Below are positions 31,972-40,949 of a stretch of DNA of 64,000 nucleotides, in pieces. The notes beneath the pieces are model-generated. The model was not told the DNA's origin, did no database searches, and was given only the letters and a program-made list of their open reading frames with translations. Position 1 is the stretch's first letter. Each line of letters starts with the position of its first letter. The translations under genes and the position numbers were made by a program. Source of the stretch: Halioglobus sp. GTDB taxonomy: Bacteria; Pseudomonadota; Gammaproteobacteria; Pseudomonadales; Halieaceae. The DNA lies in the NCBI GenBank assembly GCA_002699145.1, contig PABK01000058.1, forward strand, positions 178,427 through 242,426, read 5' to 3'.

Positions 31972-33786
31972 TCAGGCGGCCAGGGGGCGGGTGGCGCGCT
32001 CCAGCCAGGCGGCGTCGGCGGGTTCGAGCAGCGGGCCCAGCGCACGCGCCACGCGGCGGTGATAGGCGTCCAGCCAGGCGAGCTCGTCCGGGCGCAACAG
32101 GGACAGGTCCAGCAGGCGCGTGTCGAAGGGCACCAGGGTCAGCGCCTCGAAACACAGCATCGGGCGCTCACCCGCCTGTTCCACCGCACGCACCACCAGC
32201 AGGTTTTCACAGCGCATGCCGAAGGCGCCGTCGCGGTAGTAGCCGGGCTCGTTGCTGACGATCATGCCCGGGCGCAGGGCGACGTCGCTGTTCCTGGCAA
32301 TGCGCTGCGGCCCCTCGTGCACACTGAGGAAGGCGCCAACGCCGTGCCCGGTGCCGTGGTCGAAATCAAAGCCCTCGCTCCACAGGTACTGCCGCGCCAG
32401 CGTATCCAGTTGCATGCCCGTCGTGCCCGGCGGGAAGCGCGCACTGTCCAGGGCGATATGGCCCTTCAAGACCAGGGTGAACAGGCGCCGCACCTCGGCG
32501 CCGGGATCGCCGATCGCCACGCAGCGGGTGATATCGGTGGTGCCGTCCAGGTACTGGCCGCCGCTGTCGCACAGGTACACGCTGTCCATGGGCAGGGGCG
32601 CGGGCGTGCCGTTGAGGTGGTTGTAGTGGGCCATGGCGGCGTTGGCGCCGGCGGCGGAGATGGTGTCGAAGGAACAGGCGTGGAAGTGCTCCCCCTGGCG
32701 GCGCAACTGCAGCAGGTAGTCGGCCAGCACGGCCTCGTCGTGCAGGCGGCCCGCCGCCACCTCGCCGTCCAGCCAGGCGAGAAAGCGCACCACCGCCTGC
32801 GCGTCGCGCAGGTGCGCCGCCCGCGCACCCGCCAGTTCGCTCGAATTCTTGCACGCCTTGGGCAGCGCCACCGGATCCTCGCCGGCCACCACCAACGCCC
32901 CCGCCGCGCGCAATTGCTGGCGCATCCAGGCGTTGGCACCGCTCTCGTCGAACAGCACGCGACGCCCGCGGCAGGCGGCGAACGCGTCGGCCAGCGCCGC
33001 CTCCGCGCGCACCTCGACCCCCGGCCCCACGTGCGCCGCGAAGCCCGCGGGCATGCGCGAGCTGTCGCAGAACAGGGTCGCCTGACCGTCCGCCTGCAGC
33101 AGGGCGTGACCGAGCAGCGCGGGCAGCTGGGGGATCTGCGTGCCGCGCAGGTTGAGCAGCCAGCTGACCGAGTCCGGGGCGAACAGCAGCGCCGCGTCGC
33201 AACCGGCCGCCGCCACCGCCGCGCCGATGCGCGCGCGTTTGTCGACGCTGGACTCCCCGCTGTACGTCTCGTCCAGCAGCAGCGCCGGCGACGGCGCCAG
33301 CGGCGGCCGCTCGCGCCAGCAGCGGTCGACGAGGTTGTCGGCGTCGGCGACCAGTTCCACGCCCGCCTTCTCCAGTGCCGCCGCGGCGGCGTCGAACCAG
33401 CGGCAGCTGTGCAGGCGCGGGTCGCAGGCCGCGCGCGCTCCGCGGACCAGGTTGGCGGCGAGCCAGGTCGCGGGAGGCGCGTCGATCAGGTGGTGCAGGG
33501 AAAACAGTCCGGCGTCACACTGCCGGCGCGCCTGTTCAGTGTAGCGGCCGTCGACAAACAGCGCCGCCGTGTCCGCCAGCACCAGGAGCATGCCGGCGGA
33601 GCCGGTGAAACCGCTGAGCCAGCGCAGCCGCTCATTGCGCTGCGGCAGGTACTCGCCCAGGTACTCGTCGGCGCGGGGTACGAACAGGGCGTCGTAGCCG
33701 CGCTGCGCCATGAGGGCGCGCACCGCGGCGAGGCGCTCGGCTATGCAGGACGCATCGGCGCCGGGGTTATTCCTCGAAGAGGTCAA
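31972..33786 (-). CDS. M24 family aminopeptidase P-like metallopeptidase
   Basis: A 604-residue peptidase of the three-domain eukaryotic-like aminopeptidase P type (about 600 residues is normal for it). Two creatinase-like N-terminal domains ('[16 protein letters not shown]' in the first) are followed by the pita-bread catalytic domain. The five metal ligands are visible in '[18 protein letters not shown]', 'HGTGHGVG', 'SNEPGYY' and 'RCENLLVV'. It removes N-terminal residues before proline in the cytoplasm. The start appears to be a TTG (33784-33786) lying inside the end of the rubredoxin gene, with AAGG six bases before it; no ATG fits the family N terminus. Confidence 0.9.
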   Translation of the reverse strand: MTSSRNNPGADASCIAERLAAVRALMAQRGYDALFVPRADEYLGEYLPQRNERLRWLSGFTGSAGMLLVLADTAALFVDGRYTEQARRQCDAGLFSLHHLIDAPPATWLAANLVRGARAACDPRLHSCRWFDAAAAALEKAGVELVADADNLVDRCWRERPPLAPSPALLLDETYSGESSVDKRARIGAAVAAAGCDAALLFAPDSVSWLLNLRGTQIPQLPALLGHALLQADGQATLFCDSSRMPAGFAAHVGPGVEVRAEAALADAFAACRGRRVLFDESGANAWMRQQLRAAGALVVAGEDPVALPKACKNSSELAGARAAHLRDAQAVVRFLAWLDGEVAAGRLHDEAVLADYLLQLRRQGEHFHACSFDTISAAGANAAMAHYNHLNGTPAPLPMDSVYLCDSGGQYLDGTTDITRCVAIGDPGAEVRRLFTLVLKGHIALDSARFPPGTTGMQLDTLARQYLWSEGFDFDHGTGHGVGAFLSVHEGPQRIARNSDVALRPGMIVSNEPGYYRDGAFGMRCENLLVVRAVEQAGERPMLCFEALTLVPFDTRLLDLSLLRPDELAWLDAYHRRVARALGPLLEPADAAWLERATRPLAA

Positions 33787-33940
33787 AGTCGGCCTTGGAG
33801 ATGCCGCAGTCCGGGCACTCCCAGTCCTCCGGGATATCCTCCCAGCGCGTACCCGCGGGAATGCCGTCGTCGGGCAGCCCCTCGGCCTCGTCGTAGATGA
33901 AGCCGCAGATCACGCATTCGTATTTCTTGAAGTCACTCAT
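33767..33940 (-). CDS. Rubredoxin (57 aa)
   Basis: A complete 57-residue rubredoxin. The two iron-binding knuckles are 'CVICG' (Cys9, Cys12) and 'CPDCG' (Cys42, Cys45), with '[20 protein letters not shown]' between them as in classic rubredoxins. In aerobic gammaproteobacteria rubredoxin carries electrons to alkane hydroxylase (AlkB) or to oxygen-scavenging proteins; neither partner, nor a rubredoxin reductase, is in this window. Its last 20 bases overlap the start of the M24 peptidase gene. A good promoter lies about 35 bp upstream. Confidence 0.96.
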   Translation of the reverse strand: MSDFKKYECVICGFIYDEAEGLPDDGIPAGTRWEDIPEDWECPDCGISKADFDLFEE

Positions 33941-33973
33941 TCTCGGTCGTTCTCACAGGGTGGGTGAAAAAGG

Positions 33974-34001
33974 ATTATACGCCAGTCGCGCCGCGTCAGA
34001 A
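33974..34001 (-). promoter_or_regulatory. Sigma-70-type promoter of the rubredoxin transcript
   Basis: On the minus strand, TTCTGA (34001-33996) and a perfect TATAAT (33979-33974) are separated by 16 bases. The -10 box is 33 bp before the rubredoxin ATG, and the -35 overlaps the last codons of gspN. It probably drives rubredoxin, the M24 peptidase and perhaps the transporter. Confidence 0.6.
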
Positions 34002-34745
34002 CTCACTGTCCAGCCGGATGCGGTAGCCGCCGTTCTCCGGCGCGGCCATCAGGTCCAGGGCGTTGCGCAGCATTGCATCCAGCGGTTCCTCGCCGTGCAA
34101 CGCGAGGTCTATCTTGTAGCGCCGGCCGTGCAGTTGCGCACTGCCCTGGGCCTGCAGTGACCCGGCGACGGTGACGATCTCGCCGAGCAGCGGCTCGCCC
34201 GGTTGCTGCGTGAACTCCAGCGCGTAGGTGCCCAGCGGCACGCGCCCGCGCGGCGAGGCGAAACCGCCGTCCTGCCACACCAGCCTGCCCTCGGCGCTGT
34301 AGGGCAGGCCGTCGCGCAGGGACAGGTGTTGCAGTTGCATGGACACGCCGCCATCCACGGCCAGCGGCGCGAAGCGCTGCACCAGTTCCGCCGAGGCCTG
34401 CAGTTCCACCTCGCGCAGGTCCAGGTCGCGCTCCCCGCGCAGCCGCAACTGCCCGGAAAAACGCTGCTGGCCCCAATGGCTGTCGAGGGTGACGCGCGGC
34501 GCCAGGAACAACAGGGACAGGGGCTCCAGCGACCAGCTCACCCGGCCCAGGGCGAGGTCGCCCGGCGGCAGTCGCAGCACGCAGCGGCTGGCGCTGCCGC
34601 GCCACAGGGTGCCCTGGAAACCGGCCATGAGCACCTGTTCGGGCGGCAGTACGCGCCCCAGCAGGCGCGCCGGGGCCTGTGCCACCAGCACGAGCAGGAA
34701 AACCAGCACCAGGGCCAGGCCCCCGGAGAGTCGGGCCAGGCGCAT
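33996..34745 (-). CDS. gspN: Type II secretion system protein N
   Basis: A 249-residue bitopic inner-membrane protein, the last gene of the type II secretion operon. One N-terminal helix ('GGLALVLVFLLVLVAQAPA') is followed by a periplasmic beta-rich domain with the GspN elements 'GTLWRGSA' and 'VDGGVSMQLQHLSL'. GspN is the least conserved T2SS component and is absent from many systems. The ATG at 34743-34745 follows gspM with a 2-base gap; the frame upstream to 35216 is an overlap artefact. Confidence 0.85.
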   Translation of the reverse strand: MRLARLSGGLALVLVFLLVLVAQAPARLLGRVLPPEQVLMAGFQGTLWRGSASRCVLRLPPGDLALGRVSWSLEPLSLLFLAPRVTLDSHWGQQRFSGQLRLRGERDLDLREVELQASAELVQRFAPLAVDGGVSMQLQHLSLRDGLPYSAEGRLVWQDGGFASPRGRVPLGTYALEFTQQPGEPLLGEIVTVAGSLQAQGSAQLHGRRYKIDLALHGEEPLDAMLRNALDLMAAPENGGYRIRLDSEF

Positions 34746-34747
34746 CA

Positions 34748-35224
34748 CTACCCGGCCTGCGCGATGCGCACTGTGGCGTTGACGCGGCCCGCCGTGCCGG
34801 TCTCGGTGATGGAGACCTCGCGCACCAGCAGGCCCTCGCGGTATTCCATCTGGTACAGCCAGCCGAGCACATCGTCGAAGGCGGCGTTTTCCATGCGCAC
34901 CTGGATTTCGCCGCGACTGTTGGGCTGCAGCCGGCTCACCGGCAGCTGCGCGGCGCGTGTGCTCTGGTTGATCAGCGAGGTGAGGTTGCGCCGCGCGCCG
35001 CCCGGGCGGGCGCCGCTCTGGCGCAGTTGCAGAAACTCCGACACCATGGCGTCGACGCGGGTCAGCGATGCGGCGATGGCGTTGTTCTGCAGCGCCAGGT
35101 CGTCGCGGCGGCTGTCCAGGGGCGTCCACACCAGCATGTACAGCAGGTACAGGCCAAGGGCGATCGCCAGCGCCAGCAGGCTCAGCTGCTCGCGTTGCTG
35201 CAATTGCGCGAACCATTCCTTCAT
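34748..35224 (-). CDS. gspM: Type II secretion system protein M
   Basis: A 158-residue inner-membrane protein. The N terminus 'MKEWFAQLQQREQLSLLALAIALGLYLLYML' gives the short cytoplasmic start and single helix typical of GspM, followed by a periplasmic ferredoxin-like domain with 'LINQSTRAAQLPVSRLQPN'. It partners GspL in the assembly platform that couples the GspE ATPase to pseudopilus growth. Start ATG overlaps the gspL stop (ATGA, 35221-35224). Confidence 0.9.
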   Translation of the reverse strand: MKEWFAQLQQREQLSLLALAIALGLYLLYMLVWTPLDSRRDDLALQNNAIAASLTRVDAMVSEFLQLRQSGARPGGARRNLTSLINQSTRAAQLPVSRLQPNSRGEIQVRMENAAFDDVLGWLYQMEYREGLLVREVSITETGTAGRVNATVRIAQAG

Positions 35225-36459
35225 GAACGCTTGCCCACCCGCAGCCGCGCGCGCACCTTGTCGCCCTGTGCGCTGCTGCTCTCCATGACCGCTTCGAGGC
35301 CGGACTCGTTGATACGGCTGCGCAGGCGCTCCACGCCCTCGAAGTCCGCGGCGACGATATTCATGCGCATCTCGTCAGCCTTGTCGTTGTAGTTCATGGT
35401 GGCGATGCTCGTCTGCGGCATGCCCGCCACCGCCGCGCCGACCTGCTCGACCAGGCTGACGAAACCGCTGGTCTGGGCGGTGCCGCGCAGCGCGTCGAGC
35501 TGGCGCTGCAGCTGTTTTTCCGCGTCCACCACCTGGCCGCGCGGAAAGGCGCGGCGGTAGCTGTCCTGCACCGCCGTGCGCAACGCCACGTTCTGCGCGG
35601 CGAGCTGGCGGTAGTCCGCGTACGCCGCGCCCAACTGCACCAGGAAGGCGGCGGCGAACACCGCGGCAACCGCGCGCCACTGGCGCCACCAGCGTCCCAG
35701 CGGCAGGCGCGCGGCGAATTCGCCCTGCAGCAGGTTGAGGCTCGCCGGCGCCTCCTGCGACAGCAGCATGGCCTGGTACCAGTTGCCGCGGCGCCACTGG
35801 GCCTGGTCGCGCAGCGCCTGCGGCAGCAGCGCCAGGTCCGCCTCCTGGTCCTGCCCGTACACCACCACCTGCGCCGGGGCGTCGCCCTCCTGCAGCAGCG
35901 CCTGCAGCAGCGGCCCGGCCAGCTCGCGTTCGATGCAGCCGCCCGCGCAGGCGCCGCTGCGCAGCACCACCCGGTCACCCTCGATGAGCAGGCACCACTG
36001 CCCTGCCTGCCAGGGCAGCAATAGCGGCTCGGGCAGCCAGCGCCCGATGGCCGGCAGGTCGGCCAGCAGTTCGCGCCACTGCGCCATTTTTTCCCGCGCG
36101 CACAGCGCCACCCCCAGGGTGTCCCGGTCCAGTGTGCAGTGCGCGAAATGCAGCTGGTCGATGTCCTCGGCCACCTCTTCCTCGAGGGTGAAGGGCAGGG
36201 ACTTGCTGATGTGTTTGCGTTCTGCCGGCGTCACCGGCAGCGACAGGAGGCGGACATCCTCCCCGGGGACGGCGAAACAGGCGGCGCCACGACGCTGGCC
36301 GATGGCCGCGCGCAGGCTCTGCCTGGCGACGTCGTCATCCAGCCAGCGCGGTTCCTCGCTGGCGCCCGGCGGATACCAGGCGAGACGCCCTTCCACCAGG
36401 CGTATTACGGCGACGTTGTGCAAAACCCGTTTTCCCCGCTCATCATGTTGCCACCACAA
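35221..36459 (-). CDS. gspL: Type II secretion system protein L
   Basis: A 412-residue bitopic protein. The cytoplasmic actin-like domain (about residues 15-250) contains 'SKSLPFTLEEEVAEDIDQLHFA', the conserved GspL element that recruits GspE. A single membrane helix follows near residue 270 ('AVAAVFAAAFLVQLGAAYA'), then a periplasmic ferredoxin-like domain. The frame opens at a TTG (36457-36459) without a close ribosome binding site; another TTG at 36423 is an alternative. It lies 32 bases after gspK. Confidence 0.9.
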   Translation of the reverse strand: MWWQHDERGKRVLHNVAVIRLVEGRLAWYPPGASEEPRWLDDDVARQSLRAAIGQRRGAACFAVPGEDVRLLSLPVTPAERKHISKSLPFTLEEEVAEDIDQLHFAHCTLDRDTLGVALCAREKMAQWRELLADLPAIGRWLPEPLLLPWQAGQWCLLIEGDRVVLRSGACAGGCIERELAGPLLQALLQEGDAPAQVVVYGQDQEADLALLPQALRDQAQWRRGNWYQAMLLSQEAPASLNLLQGEFAARLPLGRWWRQWRAVAAVFAAAFLVQLGAAYADYRQLAAQNVALRTAVQDSYRRAFPRGQVVDAEKQLQRQLDALRGTAQTSGFVSLVEQVGAAVAGMPQTSIATMNYNDKADEMRMNIVAADFEGVERLRSRINESGLEAVMESSSAQGDKVRARLRVGKRS

Positions 36460-36491
36460 CCCGCGTCGCGGGTACCCTTGTCACCACCTGG

Positions 36492-37523
36492 CTAGAGGCT
36501 GCCGCTGGCCCTGGCCAGGCTGGATATCCGCCGGTTGCGGCGCTGCAGCACACTGTACAAGCGCATGTTCCTGTCGGCAACCTCGGCCTCCGCGCGCAGC
36601 AGGAAGTAGTCGCTGCGCTCACCCAGCAGGCCGGAGATCTCATCCATGTCCTGCTTGCCCTGGAATACCGGGTGGGCGAAGAGGTCGGTCTTGTCGAGAA
36701 AGCCGGACTCCTCCCGGTACTGCAGTAGCGCCGCTCCCTCATCCTCGCTCAGCGGCAGCAGCGAATCGTCGCTGTTGATGCTGCGCAGCAGCATGGCCGG
36801 GGCGGTGTGGATATTCAGGAACTGCGGCTCCTGCGGCCACACGGTCACCCAGGGGCGCAGGGCAGCGTACAGTTCCGGCGTGACGTTGGCTACCGCGCGC
36901 AGCTCGCTGACGCTGGCCATGGGCCGGTTGGCGCTGCGGTGCGCCGGCGTGCGCGCGGCGTAGTAATCGTCCTCGGCGCCGTCGGCCACCGGCACGCGGT
37001 CGGCGTCCAGCCAGTCGCCGATGGACTCGGTGATCACGCGCGCCTCGTACTCCGACAGCGCCGGTTCGCCCAGCGCCTGCAGCAGGCGGATAAACTGTTT
37101 CTGCGCCGGGGCCAGGCGCGGCTGCCCCTCGCCCTGCGGCGGGCGCTCGGCCAGCCAGTTCAGGTTGAAACGGCCCTGCAGGTCCTCCAGTTCGCCGATC
37201 ATCCAGCCGCCCTCGAAGCTGTAGGGCGGGCGCTCGCTGGCCGGCATGGCCCAGAACTCGGTGAGGTCGTCGCGCATCAGCCCGTTGTTCTTGTCGTTGT
37301 CGCGGTCCTGGATCAGGGCCATGCCGGCCAGTTCCTCGGCGCCGCGCAGGTAGGCCGCCGCCTGCTCCGCCACCAGCAGGTTGGCGTGGCGCGTGTAGAA
37401 ACGCTGGAACTCGCCCTGCATGGCCACCACCAGGGCGGCGCTGACCGCGAACACCAGCATGGCCACCACCAGGGCGGCGCCGCGCTGGGCGCGACCGGGC
37501 GGGTTATAGCGGGGGCAGCGCAT
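36492..37523 (-). CDS. gspK: Type II secretion system minor pseudopilin K
   Basis: A 343-residue minor pseudopilin. The prepilin signal is 'RAQRG|AALVVAMLVFAVSAALVV'; as usual for GspK, the residue at +5 is not Glu. A large globular insertion follows, with 'ESIGDWLDADRVPVADGAEDDYY', the conserved GspK segment that supplies calcium ligands in homologues. GspK caps the pseudopilus tip with GspI and GspJ. The ATG at 37521-37523 overlaps the end of gspJ by 20 bases; the longer frame to 37646 is rejected. Confidence 0.92.
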   Translation of the reverse strand: MRCPRYNPPGRAQRGAALVVAMLVFAVSAALVVAMQGEFQRFYTRHANLLVAEQAAAYLRGAEELAGMALIQDRDNDKNNGLMRDDLTEFWAMPASERPPYSFEGGWMIGELEDLQGRFNLNWLAERPPQGEGQPRLAPAQKQFIRLLQALGEPALSEYEARVITESIGDWLDADRVPVADGAEDDYYAARTPAHRSANRPMASVSELRAVANVTPELYAALRPWVTVWPQEPQFLNIHTAPAMLLRSINSDDSLLPLSEDEGAALLQYREESGFLDKTDLFAHPVFQGKQDMDEISGLLGERSDYFLLRAEAEVADRNMRLYSVLQRRNRRISSLARASGSL

Positions 37524-38157
37524 AGACCCTCCGCATCTCGCCCCAGTCACGCAACTGCAGGGTGATGGCCAGCGCCGCCGGCGGTTCGGTCGCCGCGCCG
37601 CCGCCGAGGCTGTCGGCGACCCAGTTGTCCGCCCAGTTGCGCGCATCCACCGTGGTGCCGCCGGTCTCCACCTCCAGTTGTTCGAGCGAGCCGAGGAAGG
37701 ACAGTTCCAGGTACTCCACGCCGTCCAGCAGCAGCACGCTCTCCGGCTCGCTGTCGCCGGCGCGGTCCAGCACGTAGTACATGTCGCGCCACAGGCCCTC
37801 GTCCTCGAGGCGGTAGTTGACCCGCTGCAGGTTGCTGCGCGGGTGGCCGTTGGGGTTGTGCCAGCCGCTGCGCGTCAGGCTCAGCGGGAAGCGCGCCAGT
37901 TCACCGCCACTGAGGGCCGGTTCCGTCTCGCCGAACTCGTCGCGCACCGGGCGGTTGGCGAACTCGCGCAGGTCGCGGGAAATGATCATCCAGGCGCGAT
38001 TGACCTCGTAGCTGCGATCGGCGTTGGCGCGCAGCTGCTCGACGCTGTTCATGACATTGGCCAGGCTGGTGTAGGCGATGGTCGCGACGAAGGCGGTGAT
38101 CGCCAGGGCGATGAGCACCTCGACCAGGGTGAAGCCGCGCGCGCGTTCAGTCCTCAT
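37504..38157 (-). CDS. gspJ: Type II secretion system minor pseudopilin J
   Basis: A 217-residue minor pseudopilin. The type III prepilin signal 'RARG|FTLVEVLIALAITAFVAT' has Phe at +1 and Glu at +5. The globular domain carries 'NRAWMIISRDLREFANRPVRDEFG' and 'PLSLTRSGWHNPNGHPRSNLQRV', both typical for GspJ. It forms the tip trimer with GspI and GspK. The ATG at 38155-38157 lies within the end of gspI (11-base overlap). Confidence 0.93.
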   Translation of the reverse strand: MRTERARGFTLVEVLIALAITAFVATIAYTSLANVMNSVEQLRANADRSYEVNRAWMIISRDLREFANRPVRDEFGETEPALSGGELARFPLSLTRSGWHNPNGHPRSNLQRVNYRLEDEGLWRDMYYVLDRAGDSEPESVLLLDGVEYLELSFLGSLEQLEVETGGTTVDARNWADNWVADSLGGGAATEPPAALAITLQLRDWGEMRRVYALPPL

Positions 38158-38653
38158 CGGGCAGCTCCGGGGCGGTGTCCTGCGGGGAGCCACCCTGCTC
38201 GCCGACGTCGTCACCCGAGCCTTCGTCGTCAGCGCCGTCATTGCCCTGCCCGAAATTGTCCTGCTCCTCGCGCAGGTCGCCGAACAGGAACGCGCTCAGC
38301 GAGTACAGCGGCTGGTCGCGGCGCTGCGGGTCGGCGGCGACGTCGATGTCGATGCGGAAGAAGTTGTCCACGCCGCCCGGCGCGGGGGCGATGTCCACCC
38401 ACCAGTACCAGTCGCGCCCGGCCATCTGCTCCTCGCCGCTGCTCTTGCCGGCGGCCAGGGTGCGCGTCGCCGCCACCACCAGGCGCGTCTCCTGCAGGCG
38501 GTTGGCCGCCACCATGTGCGCCAGCGCCTTGTCGCGCAGGTAGGCGGTGTCGTCCGCCTGCTGGTACAGGGTGGTGAGCAGCGCCGGCAGGGCCACGGCG
38601 ACCACGGCCAGGGCCACCATCACCTCCACCAGGGTGAAGCCGCGCGCGCGCAT
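38147..38653 (-). CDS. gspI: Type II secretion system minor pseudopilin I with long acidic tail
   Basis: A 168-residue minor pseudopilin. The prepilin signal 'MRARG|FTLVEVMVALAVVAVALP' and 'DKALAHMVAANRLQE' (the usual 'A...A.N...' element) identify GspI. Homologues are about 120-130 residues; this one continues for roughly 45 more, with a tail of Asp, Glu, Gly and Gln after 'SAFLFGDLREEQ'. The tail is coded in the region just before gspJ and has low complexity. ATG overlaps the gspH stop by one base (TGATG). Confidence 0.92.
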   Translation of the reverse strand: MRARGFTLVEVMVALAVVAVALPALLTTLYQQADDTAYLRDKALAHMVAANRLQETRLVVAATRTLAAGKSSGEEQMAGRDWYWWVDIAPAPGGVDNFFRIDIDVAADPQRRDQPLYSLSAFLFGDLREEQDNFGQGNDGADDEGSGDDVGEQGGSPQDTAPELPDED

Positions 38654-39261
38654 CACGGCAGGTCCCCGTCCGCCGGTTCGCCGCGGCGCAGCACGTCGAA
38701 ACGGCCGAGCAGGTCCCACTCCACGCGCCACAGCAATTCTCCGTTTTCCACGCGGCGCAGGTTCAGCGCGCCCACCGTGGTCTCGCCGCTGGCGTAGAGC
38801 ACCACCTGGGGGCCACGGTTTTCCTCGCGGGTCTCCAGTTCCACCTCGGCAAACGGCGCGTTCTCGATTTCCAGTTCGGCCTCGATACCCGGCGGCAGCT
38901 CCTGCTGCTCGAACACCTCCTTGCCGCTGGCCGGGAAGCGCCAGCCCTCCAGGCTGCGCTCGCGCCAGCTCCAGGTGTAAACCCAGTCTCCCTCCCGGGG
39001 TATGCGCTCGAGCAGCAGGCCGTAGTCGACCCCGGTGAACTGGGCCTCGTCCAGGGCGTACAGGGCGGTATCGGCAAAGCGTCGTACCTGGGCCTCCAGG
39101 CGCACGTCCTGGCCGCCGGAGTTGACGTTGATGCTGACCAGGGAGGTGATGATGACGACAACGAAGAGTACAACCAGCAGCTCGAGCAGGCTGAAGCCGC
39201 GCGCCGCGGGTGCGCCGCGCCGCGCCCGCGCGGCCGCTACTGGCCGGTCAGCGCACAGCAC
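38653..39261 (-). CDS. gspH: Type II secretion system minor pseudopilin H
   Basis: A 202-residue minor pseudopilin with prepilin signal 'GAPAARG|FSLLELLVVLFVVVIIT' (Phe +1, Glu +5) and a GspH-like beta domain ('DVRLEAQVRRFADTALYALDEAQFTGVDYGLLL'). The start is a GTG at 39259-39261, giving a leader of about 20 residues with several Arg, longer than in gspG-gspJ here. It lies six bases after gspG. GspH links the pseudopilus shaft to the tip complex. Confidence 0.92.
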   Translation of the reverse strand: MLCADRPVAAARARRGAPAARGFSLLELLVVLFVVVIITSLVSINVNSGGQDVRLEAQVRRFADTALYALDEAQFTGVDYGLLLERIPREGDWVYTWSWRERSLEGWRFPASGKEVFEQQELPPGIEAELEIENAPFAEVELETREENRGPQVVLYASGETTVGALNLRRVENGELLWRVEWDLLGRFDVLRRGEPADGDLP

Positions 39262-39267
39262 AAGAGG

Positions 39268-39705
39268 TCAGCCCTCTTCTTCTTTCCAGTTGCCGATATC
39301 GGCGTTCTGGCCCTCGCCGCCGGACAGGCCGTCGGCGCCCAGGGAGTAGATGTCCACCTCCTTGTGCTCGCCCGGGCTGAGGTAGAGGTAGGTCCGCCCC
39401 CAGGGATCCACCGGCAGTTCCTCGAGGTAGCCGCCCTCGCGGAAATTGCGCGGCTCCGGGTCCAGGGAACTGGGCTCGACCAGTGCCTGCAGGCCCTGCT
39501 CGGTGGTGGGATAGACGTAGTTGTCCAGGCGGTACATCTTCAGCGCCGTCTCGATGTTCTTGAAATCCAGCTTCGCTTTCTGGATGCGCGCCTCGTCCGC
39601 CTGGTTCAGCACCGTCGGCGCCACCACGCTGATCAGCAGGCCCATGATCACCAGCACCACGAGGATTTCCACCAGGGAGAAGCCGGCATTGTTGTTCAGT
39701 TTCAT
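39268..39705 (-). CDS. gspG: Type II secretion system major pseudopilin G
   Basis: A 145-residue major pseudopilin. 'MKLNNNAG|FSLVEILVVLVIMGLLISVV' is the prepilin signal and helix, followed by the strongly conserved 'QADEARIQKAKLDFKNIETALKMYRLDNYVYPTTEQGLQALV' region and 'DPWGRTYLYLSPGEH'. Calcium-binding residues are expected in 'YSLGADGLSGGEGQNADIGNW'. It polymerises into the pseudopilus that pushes cargo through GspD. The ATG at 39703-39705 is used; a GTG one codon earlier is adjacent to the gspF stop. Confidence 0.96.
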   Translation of the reverse strand: MKLNNNAGFSLVEILVVLVIMGLLISVVAPTVLNQADEARIQKAKLDFKNIETALKMYRLDNYVYPTTEQGLQALVEPSSLDPEPRNFREGGYLEELPVDPWGRTYLYLSPGEHKEVDIYSLGADGLSGGEGQNADIGNWKEEEG

Positions 39706-39708
39706 CAC

Positions 39709-40932
39709 TCAGTTCACCATTGTATTGAGATCGAAGATCGGCAGCAGGATGGCCAGCACGATAAGCAGCACCAGGCCGCCCATCATCACCACCATCAATG
39801 GCTCGAACAGCGCCATGGAGCGGGTCAGGGTCATCTCCAGCTCGCGCTCCTGGTTCGCCGCCGAGCGCGCCAGCATGGTCTCCAGCTCGCCGCTGGCCTC
39901 GCCGCTGGCCACCATATGTACCATCATGGGCGGGAAGCGGCCACTTTGCTGCATGGCGCGGTTCAGGCTGCCGCCCTCCTGCACGCGCTCGGCCACCTCC
40001 GCGCTGTGCTCGCGCAGCACCAGGTTGGTCAGCACCTCCCCGGCGATGCGCAGGGATTCCAGCAGGGGCACGCCGCTGGCCATGAGAATGCTCAGGGTCG
40101 AGGCGAAACGCGCCGTGTCCACCGCCGTGAGCAGGCCGGAGATGCCCGGCACCTGCAACAGCAGCTGGTGCCAGCGACGGCGCCGGCCGGGGTCGCGCAG
40201 CAGGCGGCGGAACAGCACCACCAGCGCAACCACCCCCACGACTACCCAGACACCGTAGTGCTGGACAAATTCACTGCTGGCGATAAGCACCCGGGTCAGC
40301 ATGGGCAGTTCCTGCTGGCTGTGGGCGAAAATGCCCACCAGCTTGGGCACCACGAAGGCCATCAGCAGGCCGATCACCGCCACCGCCACGCCGCAGAGAA
40401 TGAAGGGGTAGATCATCGCGTTGCTCAGCTTCTGGCTGGTGTACTGGCGCTGTTCCGTGTAGTCCGCCAGCTGCTCCAGCACCGGGCCGAGGTAGCCGGC
40501 GTGTTCGCCGGCCCTGACCATGGCGCAGTACATCTCGTTGAACACCTGCGGGAACTCGGCCATGGCGTAGGCCAGGGAATGGCCCTCGGCGACGCGCGAG
40601 CGCACCTGCAGCAGCATGCCCTTCATGCGCCCGCTGCGGTTCTGCTGCGCCGCCGCCTGCAGCGCCTCGTCGATGGGCATGTTGGAGTCGACCAGCGTCG
40701 CCAGCTGGCGCGTCAGCAGCGCCAGGTCGCCGGCGCTGACCCGGGTAAAAAGATGCGCCAGGCGGAAACCCTGGCGCTCGCCCTGCTGCGGCCGGTTCGC
40801 CACCGCCACGTCCACCGGGCGCAGGTCCCTGCCGCGCAGCGCCGCGCGCACCTGGCGCTCGGAGTCGCCCTCCTGCACGCCCTTGACGATCTTGCCCTGG
40901 GGGTTGAGCGCCCGGTAGCGGTAGGCCGTCAC
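39709..40932 (-). CDS. gspF: Type II secretion system inner-membrane platform protein F
   Basis: A 407-residue polytopic protein. The start 'TAYRYRALNPQGKIVKGVQEGDS' is typical of GspF. Two homologous cytoplasmic T2SSF domains follow ('LLTRQLATLVDSNMPIDEALQAAA' and 'ARFASTLSILMASGVPLLESL'), with the three membrane helices of the family. It is the rotary platform at the base of the pseudopilus, contacting the GspE ATPase. The start codon is GTG (40930-40932), 17 bases after gspE. Confidence 0.95.
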   Translation of the reverse strand: MTAYRYRALNPQGKIVKGVQEGDSERQVRAALRGRDLRPVDVAVANRPQQGERQGFRLAHLFTRVSAGDLALLTRQLATLVDSNMPIDEALQAAAQQNRSGRMKGMLLQVRSRVAEGHSLAYAMAEFPQVFNEMYCAMVRAGEHAGYLGPVLEQLADYTEQRQYTSQKLSNAMIYPFILCGVAVAVIGLLMAFVVPKLVGIFAHSQQELPMLTRVLIASSEFVQHYGVWVVVGVVALVVLFRRLLRDPGRRRRWHQLLLQVPGISGLLTAVDTARFASTLSILMASGVPLLESLRIAGEVLTNLVLREHSAEVAERVQEGGSLNRAMQQSGRFPPMMVHMVASGEASGELETMLARSAANQERELEMTLTRSMALFEPLMVVMMGGLVLLIVLAILLPIFDLNTMVN

Positions 40933-40949
40933 GGTTCAGGCGTCCGTCG

